A DNA stretch of 64,000 bases from Flavobacterium ginsengisoli (GCF_029625315.1 NZ_CP121110.1:3977001-4041000), one strand, 5' to 3'; positions 35,954 to 46,119 are shown, counted from the first letter of the stretch. The notes: generated from the letters alone by a model not told the origin. Numbers and translations: made by a program.

Positions 35954-36439
35954 ATGGATTTAAAAGAAATTCAAAACCTAATCAAATTTGTTGCAAATTC
36001 GGGCGTTGCAGAAGTGAAGTTAGAAATGGATGATGTAAAAATCACGATCAGAACAACTTTAGAAACAAATGTAACTGAGGCAACTTACGTACAGCAATTA
36101 CCTGCTCAGGCAGCTTTACCTCAAGCGGCAGTTCCACAAGTTACAGCTCCAACAGTTGTAAGTGTAACTCCAGAAGCACCAGCTGCTAACGATTCTAAAT
36201 ATATTACTATAAAATCTCCAATCATTGGTACATTCTATAGAAAACCATCTCCAGATAAACCAGTTTTCACTGAAGTTGGAAGCACTGTATCTAAAGGTGA
36301 TGTTCTTTGCGTAATTGAAGCAATGAAATTATTCAACGAAATCGAATCTGAAGTTTCTGGTAAAATTGTAAAAATTCTTGTTGACGATATGTCTCCAGTA
36401 GAATTTGATCAACCTTTATTCTTAGTAGATCCATCATAA
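35954..36439 (+). CDS. accB: Acetyl-CoA carboxylase biotin carboxyl carrier protein
   Basis: One hundred and sixty-one residues: N-terminal region [18 protein letters not shown], an Ala/Pro/Val-rich linker (about 45-80), and a biotinyl domain with the biotin-accepting Lys in [14 protein letters not shown] and the thumb region [15 protein letters not shown]. Complete in length. Separated from accC by an 85-base block of seven-base-period repeats. Confidence 0.96.
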   Translation: MDLKEIQNLIKFVANSGVAEVKLEMDDVKITIRTTLETNVTEATYVQQLPAQAALPQAAVPQVTAPTVVSVTPEAPAANDSKYITIKSPIIGTFYRKPSPDKPVFTEVGSTVSKGDVLCVIEAMKLFNEIESEVSGKIVKILVDDMSPVEFDQPLFLVDPS

Positions 36440-36440
36440 T

Positions 36441-36515
36441 TTTTAAAAATTCCAATAGACAAGTCACAAAATCCAATGAGTTGGAGTTTGGCGATTGGAA
36501 TTTGTAATTTTTAAT
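36441..36515. repeat. Seven-base-period intergenic repeat (accB-accC)
   Basis: Consecutive seven-base units such as AATTCCA, ATAGACA, AGTCACA, AAATCCA on the left, then GGAGTTT, GGCGATT, GGAATTT on the right, roughly complementary, so the block can fold. Sits between co-transcribed genes like the sdhA-sdhB block. Confidence 0.55.
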
Positions 36516-36524
36516 TTAAATAAG

Positions 36525-37873
36525 ATGTTTAAAAAAATATTAATTGCGAATAGAGGAGAAATTGCACTACGTGTAATTCGTACATGTAAGGAAATGGGAA
36601 TCAAAACTGTTGCAGTTTACTCTACAGCCGATGCAGAAAGTTTGCATGTTAAATTTGCTGACGAAGCGGTTTGTATTGGTCCTCCTCCGAGTAACTTATC
36701 GTATTTGAAAATGTCAAATATTATTGCGGCTGCAGAAATTACAAATGCAGATGCAATTCATCCAGGTTATGGATTTCTTTCTGAGAATGCTAAATTCTCT
36801 AAAATCTGTCAAGAGCACGGAATTAAATTTATCGGTGCTGCTCCAGAAATGATCGACCGTATGGGAGATAAAGCTTCTGCTAAAGCTACAATGAAAGCTG
36901 CAGGAGTTCCTTGTGTACCAGGTTCAGACGGATTATTAGAATCTTACGAACATGCGCAAAAAATAGCTAAAGAAATTGGTTATCCAGTTATGATGAAAGC
37001 TACTGCTGGTGGTGGTGGAAAAGGAATGCGTGCAATTTGGAAAGAAGAAGAGCTTTTAAAAGCTTGGGAAAGCGCGCGTCAAGAAGTCTGCTGCAGCATT
37101 TGGAAATGATGGAATGTACATGGAGAAACTTATTGAAGAACCACGTCATATCGAGATTCAAGTTGTTGGAGATTCTTATGGAAAAGCATGTCACCTTTCT
37201 GAAAGAGACTGTTCAGTACAACGTCGTCACCAAAAACTTACTGAAGAAACACCTTCGCCTTTCATGACAGATGAACTTCGTGCAAAAATGGGAGAAGCTG
37301 CTGTAAAAGCTGCTGAATTCATTAAGTATGAAGGAGCTGGAACTGTAGAATTTTTGGTTGATAAACACAGAAACTTCTACTTCATGGAAATGAATACTCG
37401 TATTCAGGTAGAGCACCCAATCACAGAGCAAGTTATTGATTATGATTTGATCCGTGAGCAGATTATGGTTGCTCGCTGGAATTCCAATTTCAGGAAAAAA
37501 CTATTTGCCACAATTACATGCTATTGAAGTTCGTATTAATGCTGAAGATCCTTATAACGATTTTCGCCCTTCACCAGGAAAAATTACTACGCTTCATATG
37601 CCAGGAGGACACGGAGTTCGTTTAGATACTCACGTTTACTCAGGATATAGCATTCCGCCAAACTACGACTCTATGATTGCTAAGTTAATTACAACTGCAC
37701 AATCTCGTGAAGAAGCTATCAGCAAAATGCGCAGAGCTTTGGATGAGTTCGTAATCGAAGGTGTGAAAACTACAATACCTTTCCACAGACAATTAATGGA
37801 TGATCCAAAATATATTGCAGGAGATTATACAACTGCATTTATGGATACATTTAAAATGAATAGTCCAGAATAA
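36525..37873 (+). CDS. accC: Acetyl-CoA carboxylase biotin carboxylase subunit, two frame breaks
   Basis: About 449 residues after repair, from ATG 36525 ([19 protein letters not shown]). ATP-grasp features are present: glycine loop [38 protein letters not shown] and the C-terminal [16 protein letters not shown]. Breaks: 37086-37091 (GTCTGC, one extra base before the Ala run [12 protein letters not shown]) and 37471-37476 (GCTCGC for GCTGC; repair gives [17 protein letters not shown]). The gene is essential in other bacteria, so errors in sequence are more likely than loss. Carboxylates biotin on AccB. Confidence 0.94.
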
Positions 37874-37875
37874 TT

Positions 37876-37908
37876 AAAAAGGCTTCCAAATTTGGAAGCC
37901 TTTTTCTT
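37876..37908 (+). terminator. Terminator of accBC
   Basis: AAGGCTTCCAAA pairs with TTTGGAAGCCTT, almost no loop, followed by T-rich sequence. Confidence 0.85.
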
Positions 37909-37919
37909 TTATAAACCGT

Positions 37920-38030
37920 TATTAATTGCAATATTCAAATCCCAAATTCCAATATTGGAAAACTAAACTTTAAATCAGGAGCTTAAAACTTCACTGTAAA
38001 CTTTGGGATTTGGAATTTTATTTATTGAAA
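37920..38030. repeat. Seven-base-period intergenic repeat
   Basis: Units CAATATT, CAAATCC, CAAATTC, CAATATT on the left and CTTTGGG, ATTTGGA, ATTTTAT on the right, again an approximate inverted arrangement. Similar CAAATCC words recur near 17.02 and 45.94 kb. Confidence 0.55.
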
Positions 38031-38116
38031 TTTTTCTAAAGGTTACACTTTAAGTGTTTACTTATTACACACTTATTTTCTCTTTTACACACCTTTCACG
38101 GTATTTCTTTTTTTGG

Positions 38117-38124
38117 TATATTTG
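38117..38124 (+). promoter_or_regulatory. -7 promoter element upstream of the PepSY array
   Basis: TATATTTG matches TAnnTTTG, 28 bases before a possible 19-codon ORF and 115 bases before the first PepSY-like gene. Confidence 0.45.
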
Positions 38125-38151
38125 ATGTAAAGTCTTTAAAAACAGGATTTT

Positions 38152-38211
38152 ATGATCTTTGGCATAGCTCTTTTCTTTTACGGCATAATAATTTCATTAC
38201 TTCAAGCGTAA
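38152..38211 (+). CDS. Possible 19-residue membrane microprotein
   Basis: ATG 38152 to TAA 38209 encodes a peptide made almost wholly of hydrophobic residues (IFGIALFFYGIIISLLQ), enough for one membrane helix. It lies just behind a promoter element and 28 bases before the PepSY array, so it would be the first cistron of that transcript. It may be chance; conservation must decide. Confidence 0.35.
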   Translation: MIFGIALFFYGIIISLLQA

Positions 38212-38238
38212 ACAACTATTAATTTAAATATATACGTT

Positions 38239-38535
38239 ATGAAAAATTTATTTTTATCAGCCGCAATTGTTTTAGGAGGTTTAACTTCATTCGCTTCAAC
38301 TACACAAGTAACAAATACAATCGTAAAAACGATTTCTATCGAAGACGAATACACTGAAATCAAATTAGAAGAATTACCAGCTGCGATTACAGAATCTTTG
38401 AAAAAAGCATATCCGGAAGCAGTAATTACTAAAGCATACAAAAACGAAAAAGCACAGTATAAACTTGACGTAACTGTTGGTGACAAAGTAGGAAACCTTT
38501 TTGCTAATGCAGACGGAACTTGGATCAAACAATAA
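38239..38535 (+). CDS. PepSY-like secreted protein, array copy 1
   Basis: Ninety-eight residues. Signal peptide NLFLSAAIVLGGLTSFAST, then a PepSY-like (DUF2874) domain: EIKLEELPAAITESLKKAYP, then KAYKNEKAQYKLDVTVGDK, ending GNLFANADGTWIKQ. Exported to the periplasm. The family is thought to act as small inhibitors or sensors. First of five tandem paralogues. Confidence 0.85.
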   Translation: MKNLFLSAAIVLGGLTSFASTTQVTNTIVKTISIEDEYTEIKLEELPAAITESLKKAYPEAVITKAYKNEKAQYKLDVTVGDKVGNLFANADGTWIKQ

Positions 38536-38609
38536 TCTAATCTAAGGTATTGTGAAAATCCAGATCAAGAATACTAAGATCAAATTAACTATATTAAAAT
38601 ACAACTATC

Positions 38610-38906
38610 ATGAAAAATTTATTTTTATCAGCCGCAATCGTTTTGGGAGGTTTAACATCATTTGCTTCAACTTCGCCAATTTCAAATACAATCGTAAAAA
38701 CAATCTCTATTCAAGATGATTATACAGAAATTAAATTGGAAGAAGTTCCAGCAGCAGTAACAGATGCTCTTAAAAAAGCGTATCCAGATGCTGTGCTTTC
38801 TAAAGCATTTAAAAATACAAAATCTGAATATAAGCTTGAAGTAACTGTTGGCGATAAATCAGGAAATCTTTTTGCTAATGCAGATGGAACTTGGATTAAA
38901 AAATAA
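38610..38906 (+). CDS. PepSY-like secreted protein, array copy 2
   Basis: Ninety-eight residues, about 75-80 percent like copy 1, including an identical signal peptide and the same ending (NLFANADGTWIK). Variable residues cluster after the signal peptide and around TKSEYKLEVTVGDKSG. A 74-base spacer separates it from copy 1. Recent duplication of copy 1. Confidence 0.85.
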   Translation: MKNLFLSAAIVLGGLTSFASTSPISNTIVKTISIQDDYTEIKLEEVPAAVTDALKKAYPDAVLSKAFKNTKSEYKLEVTVGDKSGNLFANADGTWIKK

Positions 38907-38934
38907 TTAAGTCTAACCCTTAAAAACTATTACT

Positions 38935-39225
38935 ATGAAAAAGTTAATCTTATCGGCAGCAATTGTTTTAGGCAGTTTGTCGATGAACGCAGAGACCCCT
39001 GTTGCAACCAATCAATTGGTGCAAACAGTAAATGATCAGGATGGATACAAAGAAGTAGATGGAGTTCCAGCAGCCGTAAAAAAAGGCTTAGATGAAGCTT
39101 ATCCTGGTGTAGTGCTTGAAAAAGCATGGGTTAATGATAAAAAGGAGTACAAAATTGAGATAACCGTTCGAGGTGAAAAATCGATCGTTTATACAGATGC
39201 TTCTGGTAACATTCTTAAAAAATAA
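38935..39225 (+). CDS. PepSY-like secreted protein, array copy 3
   Basis: Ninety-six residues. Signal KLILSAAIVLGSLSMNA; domain with GVPAAVKKGLDEAYPGVVLE, WVNDKKEYKIEITVRGEK and YTDASGNILKK. Two residues shorter than copies 1-2, missing part of the VxxxELP strand. Same orientation; 28 bases behind copy 2. Confidence 0.85.
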   Translation: MKKLILSAAIVLGSLSMNAETPVATNQLVQTVNDQDGYKEVDGVPAAVKKGLDEAYPGVVLEKAWVNDKKEYKIEITVRGEKSIVYTDASGNILKK

Positions 39226-39243
39226 TTTAAACCACTAAATATT

Positions 39244-39537
39244 ATGAAAAAGTTAATCTTATCAGCAGCGATTGTTTTAGGAAGTCTTACAGTAAATGCT
39301 GCGATTCTTCCAGCAGTTTCGATTTCTCAATCAGTACTTATTCAAAGTGAGTTTACTGAAGTATCTGCAGATGCTGTTCCAGCAGCTGTAAAGTCTACAC
39401 TTGAAAAATCTTTCCCGAATACTAAGCTTGAAAAGGCTTATAAAAACGAGAAAAATGAGTACAAACTTGAGATTTCAAGTGGAGAAAAGAAGTATACTAT
39501 TTTTACAGATGCTTCTGGAAATATCATTAAAAAATAA
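39244..39537 (+). CDS. PepSY-like secreted protein, array copy 4
   Basis: Ninety-seven residues. Signal KLILSAAIVLGSLTVNA, nearly identical at DNA level to copy 3; domain AVPAAVKSTLEKSFPNTKLE, YKNEKNEYKLEISSGEKKY, FTDASGNIIKK. Eighteen bases behind copy 3, so the array is one transcript. Confidence 0.85.
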   Translation: MKKLILSAAIVLGSLTVNAAILPAVSISQSVLIQSEFTEVSADAVPAAVKSTLEKSFPNTKLEKAYKNEKNEYKLEISSGEKKYTIFTDASGNIIKK

Positions 39538-39551
39538 TTAAAATCAGCATC

Positions 39552-39848
39552 ATGAAAAAACTAATCTTATCTGCAATAGTGGTTTTAGCAACCATGTCAA
39601 TGCATGCAAATGTATTGTCTGTTTCGCAAGACGCTAAAGCAACTGTAACAATTCAGACAGAATATACAGAAGTTACAGTAGATGCTGTGCCTGCAGCTGT
39701 AAAGACAGCGTTGCAGACCGCTTATCCAGGAGCAAAACTGGATAAAGCATTTGTTAACGACAAAAAAGAGTACAAACTTGAAATATCAGTTGGAGACCAG
39801 AAGGCTACTGTCTATTCAGATGTCAATGGTAACTGGTTGAAGATATAA
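39552..39848 (+). CDS. PepSY-like secreted protein, array copy 5
   Basis: Ninety-eight residues. Signal KLILSAIVVLATMSMHA; domain AVPAAVKTALQTAYPGAKLD, FVNDKKEYKLEISVGDQK, YSDVNGNWLKI. The most diverged of the five. A terminator follows, then the response regulator gene. Confidence 0.85.
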   Translation: MKKLILSAIVVLATMSMHANVLSVSQDAKATVTIQTEYTEVTVDAVPAAVKTALQTAYPGAKLDKAFVNDKKEYKLEISVGDQKATVYSDVNGNWLKI

Positions 39849-39877
39849 TTAGGTGAATTTAGATTTATGTTTTTGGT

Positions 39878-39914
39878 GAAAAAGAGATTGCGTGATGCAA
39901 TCTCTTTTTTTACA
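39878..39914 (+). terminator. Terminator of the PepSY array
   Basis: AAAGAGATTGC pairs with GCAATCTCTTT around a five-base loop, followed by T. It separates the array from the response regulator gene. Confidence 0.85.
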
Positions 39915-39983
39915 TATTTTACATAATTTTATGAAATAACAAGTTTAATAATACTATTTTAGCAAAAAAGTCCCTAAAAGCAA

Positions 39984-41340
39984 ATGCCGAAGATATTACT
40001 GATAGAAGATGATATTGCGTTCTGTAAATTATTAGAGAAATTTCTAATCAAAAAAGCGTATGAAGTAACAACTACTTTTTCTGCGACAGAAGCGCGTGAA
40101 GCAGTTAAAAACGAATCGTTTGATTTGATTTTGACAGACCTTCGCTTGCCTGATTCTGATGGTATAGGACTTATGTCTGAATTTAAAAATTCGCACCCAC
40201 ATATTCCTGTTATTTTAATGACGGGCTACTCTGATGTAAATACTGCTGTAAAAGCCATTAAAAATGGCGCGGCAGATTATATTTCGAAACCATTTAATCC
40301 AGACGAAGTTCTTCTTGTAATTACGAATGCATTACAAACACCAAAAACGGAAGAAGAAGAAACTCCTGTAAAAGAAAAAAGACGATAAAAAAGCAGGCGT
40401 CAACAGGAGAAAACGAATTTGTTAAAGGAATTTCTGTCGCTTCTAAAAAACTTTTAGATCATATTCAGCTGGTAAGTCCGACCGATATGTCTGTTTTGAT
40501 AATTGGCGAAAGCGGAACAGGAAAAGAAATTATTGCAAAAAGCATTCATCAGCAAAGCAGAAGAAAAAGACAATAATTTTATTGCAGTCGATTGTGGAGC
40601 GATTCCGAAAGAATTAGCCGCAAGTGAATTTTTTGGACATTTAAAAGGATCTTTCACCGGAGCAATCAGCGATAAAAAAGGATATTTTGAAGCAGACAAA
40701 TGGCGGAACTTTATTTTTAGATGAAATTGGAAATCTTTCCTACGAAAATCAAATTCAGTTATTAAGAGCGCTTCAAGAAAGAAAAATTAAACCCGTAGGA
40801 AGCAATAAAGAAATAAACGTCGATATACGCATTATTACGGCTACAAATGAAGATTTACGTGAGGCAGTAAAAAACGGCGATTTTAGAGAAGATTTATACC
40901 ATCGAATCAATGAGTTTTCAATTCAGTCACCATCTTTAAAAGACCGCGGAGAAGATTTAATGATTTTCGCAGATTATTTCTTAGAAAAAGCCAATCAGCA
41001 ATTGCATAAAGATGTAATTGGGTTTTCTCCAGAAGTAGTTTCTATTTTTCAAAATTACTCTTGGCCAGGAAATTTACGTGAATTGCAAAACTGTGTAAAA
41101 CGTGCAACTCTTTTGACTCGCGGTGATTTTATAGAAAGCGATGTGCTTCCGGCAGAATTTTTCCAGATTCAGAAACAACAACCTGCGGTAAATGAAGTTT
41201 TTTCATTATCTGAAAACGAAAAAGAAACTATTATTAGTGCTTTGTCGAAAACACAAAATAATAAATCTGAAGCGGCAAAACTTCTTAAAATTACTAGAAA
41301 AACACTTTATAATAAATTGAAACAATATAATATCGAATAA
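39984..41340 (+). CDS. Sigma-54-dependent response regulator (NtrC type), three frame breaks
   Basis: About 451 residues after repair. Receiver domain (phospho-Asp in [13 protein letters not shown], Lys in DYISKPF); AAA+ domain with Walker A ([10 protein letters not shown]), sigma-54 contact loop GSFTGA instead of GAFTGA, Walker B ([13 protein letters not shown]) and [15 protein letters not shown]; Fis-type HTH ([20 protein letters not shown]). Breaks: A-run at 40375-40380 (one A too few), A-run at 40564-40568 (one too many), and 40692-40697 (GCAGAC for GCAGC; repair gives [14 protein letters not shown]). Likely partner of the convergent hybrid kinase. Confidence 0.92.
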
Positions 41341-41373
41341 AAAAAGCAGTCTTTTTAGACTGCTTTTTTTTAG
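41341..41373. terminator. Bidirectional terminator between regulator and kinase
   Basis: AAAAAGCAGTCT pairs with AGACTGCTTTTT around a four-to-five base loop; it serves both convergent genes. Confidence 0.85.
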
Positions 41374-41375
41374 TA

Positions 41376-43815
41376 TTAAATCTCTTGCTTCAATTCCGTA
41401 AAAAGAACTTTAATTCTTTCGTTTAAATCTGCATATGCCGCTTGTATATCAATTGTGTTTAAATCTTCTTTCTCTAAATTTTTTAAAAGTTCGCCAATTT
41501 TATTAGCTTGAATTTGTTTAAACATTGGAGCAATACGATGTGCAATAGACTTTATTTCATCATGATTTTTCTCTTGAACAGCAATTTTCAAATAGCCTAA
41601 ATTTTCAATTGTTGTTTCTATAAAAGATTTTAAAACTTCTTTTATAGCCGATTCGTCTTGACCTAGAAAATCTTTCAAAGTTTCTAGAGAATATATTTGA
41701 GAAGCGTTTTTATTGTCATGGTCTGTAGATTCGATTTCAGGAATTTCTTCATGATCCAAAATATGCTGAATCGTTTCAAGCAAAATTTTTGGAGAATAAG
41801 GCTTTTTTATAACCGTAGTAAAACCAGCATTTTTATAAACTGAAAGATCCAAATCGGTACGTCCTGTAAGTGCAATGACAGGCTGATTTTTGAAAACCGT
41901 ATCAGGAAGTTCTCTAAGTTTTTCTAAAAACATAAAACCATCTATTTCCGGCATTTGAATATCTGTTATAACAAAATCAAAAGGCGTAGTTTTAATTATT
42001 TCTAAAGCTTTGGCGGGATTAGTAAACGAAAAAACATGATGCTGTTCTTGTCTTAAAACACCGCTTGTTAGATTTAAAAGATTAATATCATCATCAACGA
42101 CAATAAAAGTCTGTTTTTTGGTGTTTCTTGGCATCTTAGGTTTAAGTTCGACAGTAGGATTATTTTGGCTATTATCAAATAATAAAGGCAACTGAATAAT
42201 AAAGGTGCTTCCTTTTCCAAAAATGCTGTCTAAACTTAAATTACCGCCTAAAATAGAAATAATCTTCTGGCAAATTGATAGGCCTAAACCAGTTCCGCCG
42301 TATTTCTTTTCAATGCCTTCATTTGCCTGTGCAAATTCTTCGAAAACCAATTTCTGATTGGCTTTTTCAATTCCGATTCCAGTATCTTGAATCGAAATCG
42401 TGAAAAACTGGTCGTCATTCGCGTAAGCGAGCAATTCTAATATGACCTTCTTCGGTAAATTTATATGCGTTTCCGATAATGTTGGTTAAGATTTGTTTTA
42501 AACGAAATGGATCGCCAACAATGCGTTTCTGAAATTGCTCGTCTATATTGATGATAAGATCAATATCTTTTTGCTTGTAAACAGTTTGAATGTTTCTCGC
42601 AACATCTTCAATAATTTCGGGTAACGAAAATGGAACTTTTTCTATCGAAATTTTTCCTGCTTCGATTTGCGAAAAATCCAATAAATCTTGAACGAGCTGT
42701 GTAATATATTCAGACGAATTTTTAATGTTTTTAATGAAATACGATTGTTTGGTATTGACATCTGAATTGCCTAATAGTTCAGAATAACCGACAATTGTAC
42801 TCAAAGGCGTTTTCAAATCGTGACTCACGGTCGAAATTAATTGTTCGCGACTCTTTAGCAGATTCTTGGTTTTGAAGTTCGCAATTTCGAGTTGTTTTTT
42901 ATATACTTGAGATTTCGAATAATCGCTAACAATTAGAATAGAGAAAAAGACTGTCAACAATAAACCAATAACTGCAGAAGCCGTTACAATCTCGTTGACT
43001 CTTTTTAATGATTTTTCTTTTAATGAATTGTTTTTGATCGAATTGATGATAATTTCTCGTTCGATAATTCGAAGTATTTTTCTAAGCTGATCCGAAATGG
43101 CAATTTCGTTCTGAAGCAGTTTGTTTTCTTCAAAATTCAATGATTCTTTTTTCTTTTCGGCCTTCAGTTTTACCGAACTCAAAAGCTTTTTAGAATTAGC
43201 TAAAATAGAATCAGAAGCTTTTTTGCTTAATGTATTGGTGCTGTCATCAGGAATATTCGAATTTAAATAATCTACATATTGCTGTAAAACACTTCGCTGA
43301 TAACTTCCTAGCTGATTTGGGTTTTTAGTGAAATCCTGAAGTTCGAGCTTTCTTAAGTTAAACTCCATTTTTGTGATTTCATCAATTGCCGTATTTACAG
43401 AAGTTTCGTCGTCTGCTTTGTTTTTTATTTCTCTTAATTGTTTGATGTTTTCTGTCTTTTCAGCCAAAAAATAAGTAACACTATCCAAAAGTGTTTTTTG
43501 ATACTCTGTGGTAACAATTTGTTTTAATGTATCGATACGTTTGCGAAGCGAGTCGGTTTCAATCAGATAATTTTTAAAATCTTTTTCAGAGTTATTTTGA
43601 ATTGTCTGTCTGGCTAAACTTTCTGTTTTGTAAACATTAGAATAAAGTCTGCTGACTCTAAGAATTTTGGTTTTTTCTAAAGCAATCTTATCTTCGAGTT
43701 TGTTGTAAACGACATTTTCAGAATAAAGAAACCATCCAACTGTAACAACCAAAGCCAATAATGCAACATAGCTAAACAAAACTTTGATTGCGGTGTAACT
43801 TTTTTTGGTCTCCAT
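41376..43815 (-). CDS. Hybrid sensor histidine kinase with HPt domain, one frame break
   Basis: About 813 residues from METKKSYTAIKV (ATG at 43815). TM helix 1 (VLFSYVALLALVVTVGWFLY), an approximately 220-residue helical periplasmic sensor, TM helix 2 (ASAVIGLLLTVFFSILIV), HisKA (STVSHDLKTPLSTIVGYSEL), HATPase (IIGNAYKFTEEG, QDTGIGIEK, KYGGTGLGLSI), receiver (FVITDIQMPEIDG) and HPt (KSIAHRIAPMFKQ). The break is at 42427-42432: GCGAGC on the plus strand where GCAGC is needed, giving IRIAAYANDDQFFTIS. A full internal phosphorelay. Confidence 0.93.
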
Positions 43816-43936
43816 ATTTTGCTGAAAGATTTGAGGGAATTCGGGATTATTAAAACATTGCAATTTATCTAAAAAAATCTGTTTTACGAAGAGTAAATCT
43901 AACCAATATGTTACATAATTGTAAGGTGCGTAAATA

Positions 43937-43975
43937 AAAACAGCCGCAGATTATGTAAATCTGCGGCTGTTAAAA
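43937..43975 (-). terminator. Terminator of the S9 peptidase gene
   Basis: AACAGCCGCAGATT pairs with AATCTGCGGCTGTT around a short loop; with T-rich minus-strand sequence after it. Confidence 0.8.
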
Positions 43976-43990
43976 ATGTTGTTTTATGAA

Positions 43991-45892
43991 TTACAAAGTT
44001 TCATCTAACCATTTGAAGAATTCACCTTGCCAAACCTGAGCATTTTGTGGTTTTAAAACCCAGTGGTTTTCGTCTGGGAAATACACAAATCTACTTTTGA
44101 TTCCTCTTAATTGAGCCGCTTGAAAAGCTTCTTGTCCTTGTCCGATTGGCACACGGTAATCTTTTCCTCCTTGGAAAATCAAAATTGGCTTATTCCAGTT
44201 TTGAACCAAAGTTGCAGGATTAAAAGTAGTATATGCTTTTTGTGCTACAGCATTATCTTTTTCCCAGTAAGGTCCGCCAAAATCCCAGTTGTTAAAGAAA
44301 ACTTCTTCAGTCGTTCCTAACATAGAAACTGTATTGAAAACCCCATCGTGAGCAATAAAAGTTTTGAAACGGTTTTTGTGAATTCCAGCTAAATAAAATA
44401 CAGAATATCCTCCGTAACTAGCACCAACGCAACCTAAACGGCTTTTGTCAACATAACTTTCTTTTGCAACATCATCAATTGCAGAAAGGTAATCGTCCAT
44501 AACTTGTCCACCCCAATCTTTACTAATTTGCTCGTTCCACTCAACACCGTGTCCTGGCATTCCGCGACGGTTTGGAGCAACAACTACATAACCTTTAGCG
44601 ACCATTAAAGAGAAATTCCAACGGAAAGAATATGATTGTGTCAACGCACTTTGAGGTCCGCCTTGGCAGAATAATAAAGTTGGATATTTTTTAGAAGCAT
44701 CAAAATTTGGAGGAAGAATCACCCAAACCAGCATTTTTTTACCGTCGGTTGTAGTAACGTAACGTTTTTCTGTTTTGCTTAATGCCAAAGTTTTGTAGGT
44801 ATCTGTATTTACATTTGTGATTTGTTTCCAGCTGTTTTTCTTTAAATTAAAAGAATAAATTTCTGGAGCATGATTCATGTCGTTTCTTGTTACGATAATA
44901 TCATCGCCAGCAAAACCTACTAAATCATTTACATCAAAATCACCGTTTGTCAATTGACGAACGTTGATCGCGATTTTAGTTAAACCAGGAAAATTAACCG
45001 AGAAAATTTGTTTTGTTCCATCAACTGGCGCAACAAAAAATACTGTTCTGCCGTCTTTGCTCCAGATAAAATTATCTACAGTTCCGTCCCAGTTTGCAGT
45101 TAAATTAGTTTTGATTCCTTTAAACTCAACAATAAGGTCGTTTTTATCAGCTTCATAACCGTCACGTTTCATTTGCGACCAAGTTAAATTTCCTGTTGGA
45201 GAAAATTGCGGTGCTGTGTCGTAACCTAAATTACCTTCAGTTCTATTTGTTGTTTTTTGAGTTTCTAAATTATACTCATAAATATCTGTATTGGTAGAAA
45301 TAGCATAAGCAGTTCCTGCTTTTTTCTTGCAAACGTAAAGAATGCTTTTGCTGTCTGGCGACCAGATATAATCTTCGTCACCACCAAAAGGTTTTTGTGG
45401 AGAATCGAAAGTTTCACCTTTCATGATATCGATTCCTTTTGCACCGTCTTTGTTTTCTTTATAAAAAACGTGGTTAAATTTTCCTTCATTCCAAGTATCC
45501 CAATGGCGATAATCTAAACCATCATAAATTTGAGCATCAGATTTGCCAAGACTTGGATAGAAATCTTTACCTAAAACTTTTTCTAATTTTACTTCATCAT
45601 TATAAACCACAAATTTTCCGTCAGGCGAAACGTTTTTATCAGCCAGAATGTCTTTTGTGTCTTTAATTTCAACGGCAGTTCCACCATTTACAGGAATAGT
45701 GTAAATTTTAGAACTTGATTTGTTTTCTTCAACCGAAGGGGTAGAAACCTTAAAAACTATATTTTTTGCATCTTTAGAAATTCCAAGTGGAGTCACTCGA
45801 CCTAATTTCCATAACAATTCTGGAGACATAACGTTCTGTCCGATAGCGTTTAAACTCATCATTATTAAGGTTGTTAATAATACTTTTTTCAT
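43991..45892 (-). CDS. S9 family peptidase (prolyl oligopeptidase type)
   Basis: Six hundred and thirty-three residues. Signal peptide KKVLLTTLIMMSLNAIGQ, beta-propeller domain (about 25-370) with WSPDSKSILYVC-type blades, then the alpha/beta-hydrolase domain: CVGASYGGYSVFYLAG (Ser), FQGGKDYRVPIGQGQ (Asp) and PDENHWVLKPQNA (His). An exported acylaminoacyl- or dipeptidyl-peptidase used in protein breakdown. Single gene. Confidence 0.93.
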   Translation of the reverse strand: MKKVLLTTLIMMSLNAIGQNVMSPELLWKLGRVTPLGISKDAKNIVFKVSTPSVEENKSSSKIYTIPVNGGTAVEIKDTKDILADKNVSPDGKFVVYNDEVKLEKVLGKDFYPSLGKSDAQIYDGLDYRHWDTWNEGKFNHVFYKENKDGAKGIDIMKGETFDSPQKPFGGDEDYIWSPDSKSILYVCKKKAGTAYAISTNTDIYEYNLETQKTTNRTEGNLGYDTAPQFSPTGNLTWSQMKRDGYEADKNDLIVEFKGIKTNLTANWDGTVDNFIWSKDGRTVFFVAPVDGTKQIFSVNFPGLTKIAINVRQLTNGDFDVNDLVGFAGDDIIVTRNDMNHAPEIYSFNLKKNSWKQITNVNTDTYKTLALSKTEKRYVTTTDGKKMLVWVILPPNFDASKKYPTLLFCQGGPQSALTQSYSFRWNFSLMVAKGYVVVAPNRRGMPGHGVEWNEQISKDWGGQVMDDYLSAIDDVAKESYVDKSRLGCVGASYGGYSVFYLAGIHKNRFKTFIAHDGVFNTVSMLGTTEEVFFNNWDFGGPYWEKDNAVAQKAYTTFNPATLVQNWNKPILIFQGGKDYRVPIGQGQEAFQAAQLRGIKSRFVYFPDENHWVLKPQNAQVWQGEFFKWLDETL

Positions 45893-45934
45893 AATCTATT
45901 TATTCTATTTTTTTGTGCGCTAAAAATACAACTT

Positions 45935-46050
45935 TTAAATCCCAAATTGTTAAATCCCAAATCCCAAATTTTGTTAAAGTTTATTACTGTCACCCTGAAC
46001 TAAGTCGAAGGTCACATAGTTGAGAGGCTTTGACTTCGCTCAACCTGACA
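45935..46050. repeat. Seven-base-period block plus short palindromic repeat
   Basis: First part repeats AAATCCC at seven-base steps (45938-45975). Second part carries TGTCACCCTGAACTAAGTCG at about 45988 and an inverted relative near 46027-46050 (GACTTCGCTCAACCTGACA), a shorter cousin of the TTGTCATTTCG palindromes. Together they fill the gap between divergent genes. Confidence 0.55.
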
Positions 46051-46119
46051 AAGATTTTAAATGAACTTTAATTACTTATATGGTTCAAAAAAATTATTAT
46101 TTTTATAAAAACTCTGAAA

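Noticed and set aside
36525..37873. Programmed frameshifting in accC or other broken genes
   Set aside because: No slippery heptamer with downstream structure is present, and the same base insertion recurs in unrelated genes.
38159..38176. Sigma-54 promoter (TTGGCA ... TTTTC) before the PepSY array
   Set aside because: The -24 half fits but the -12 half lacks GC at the required spacing.
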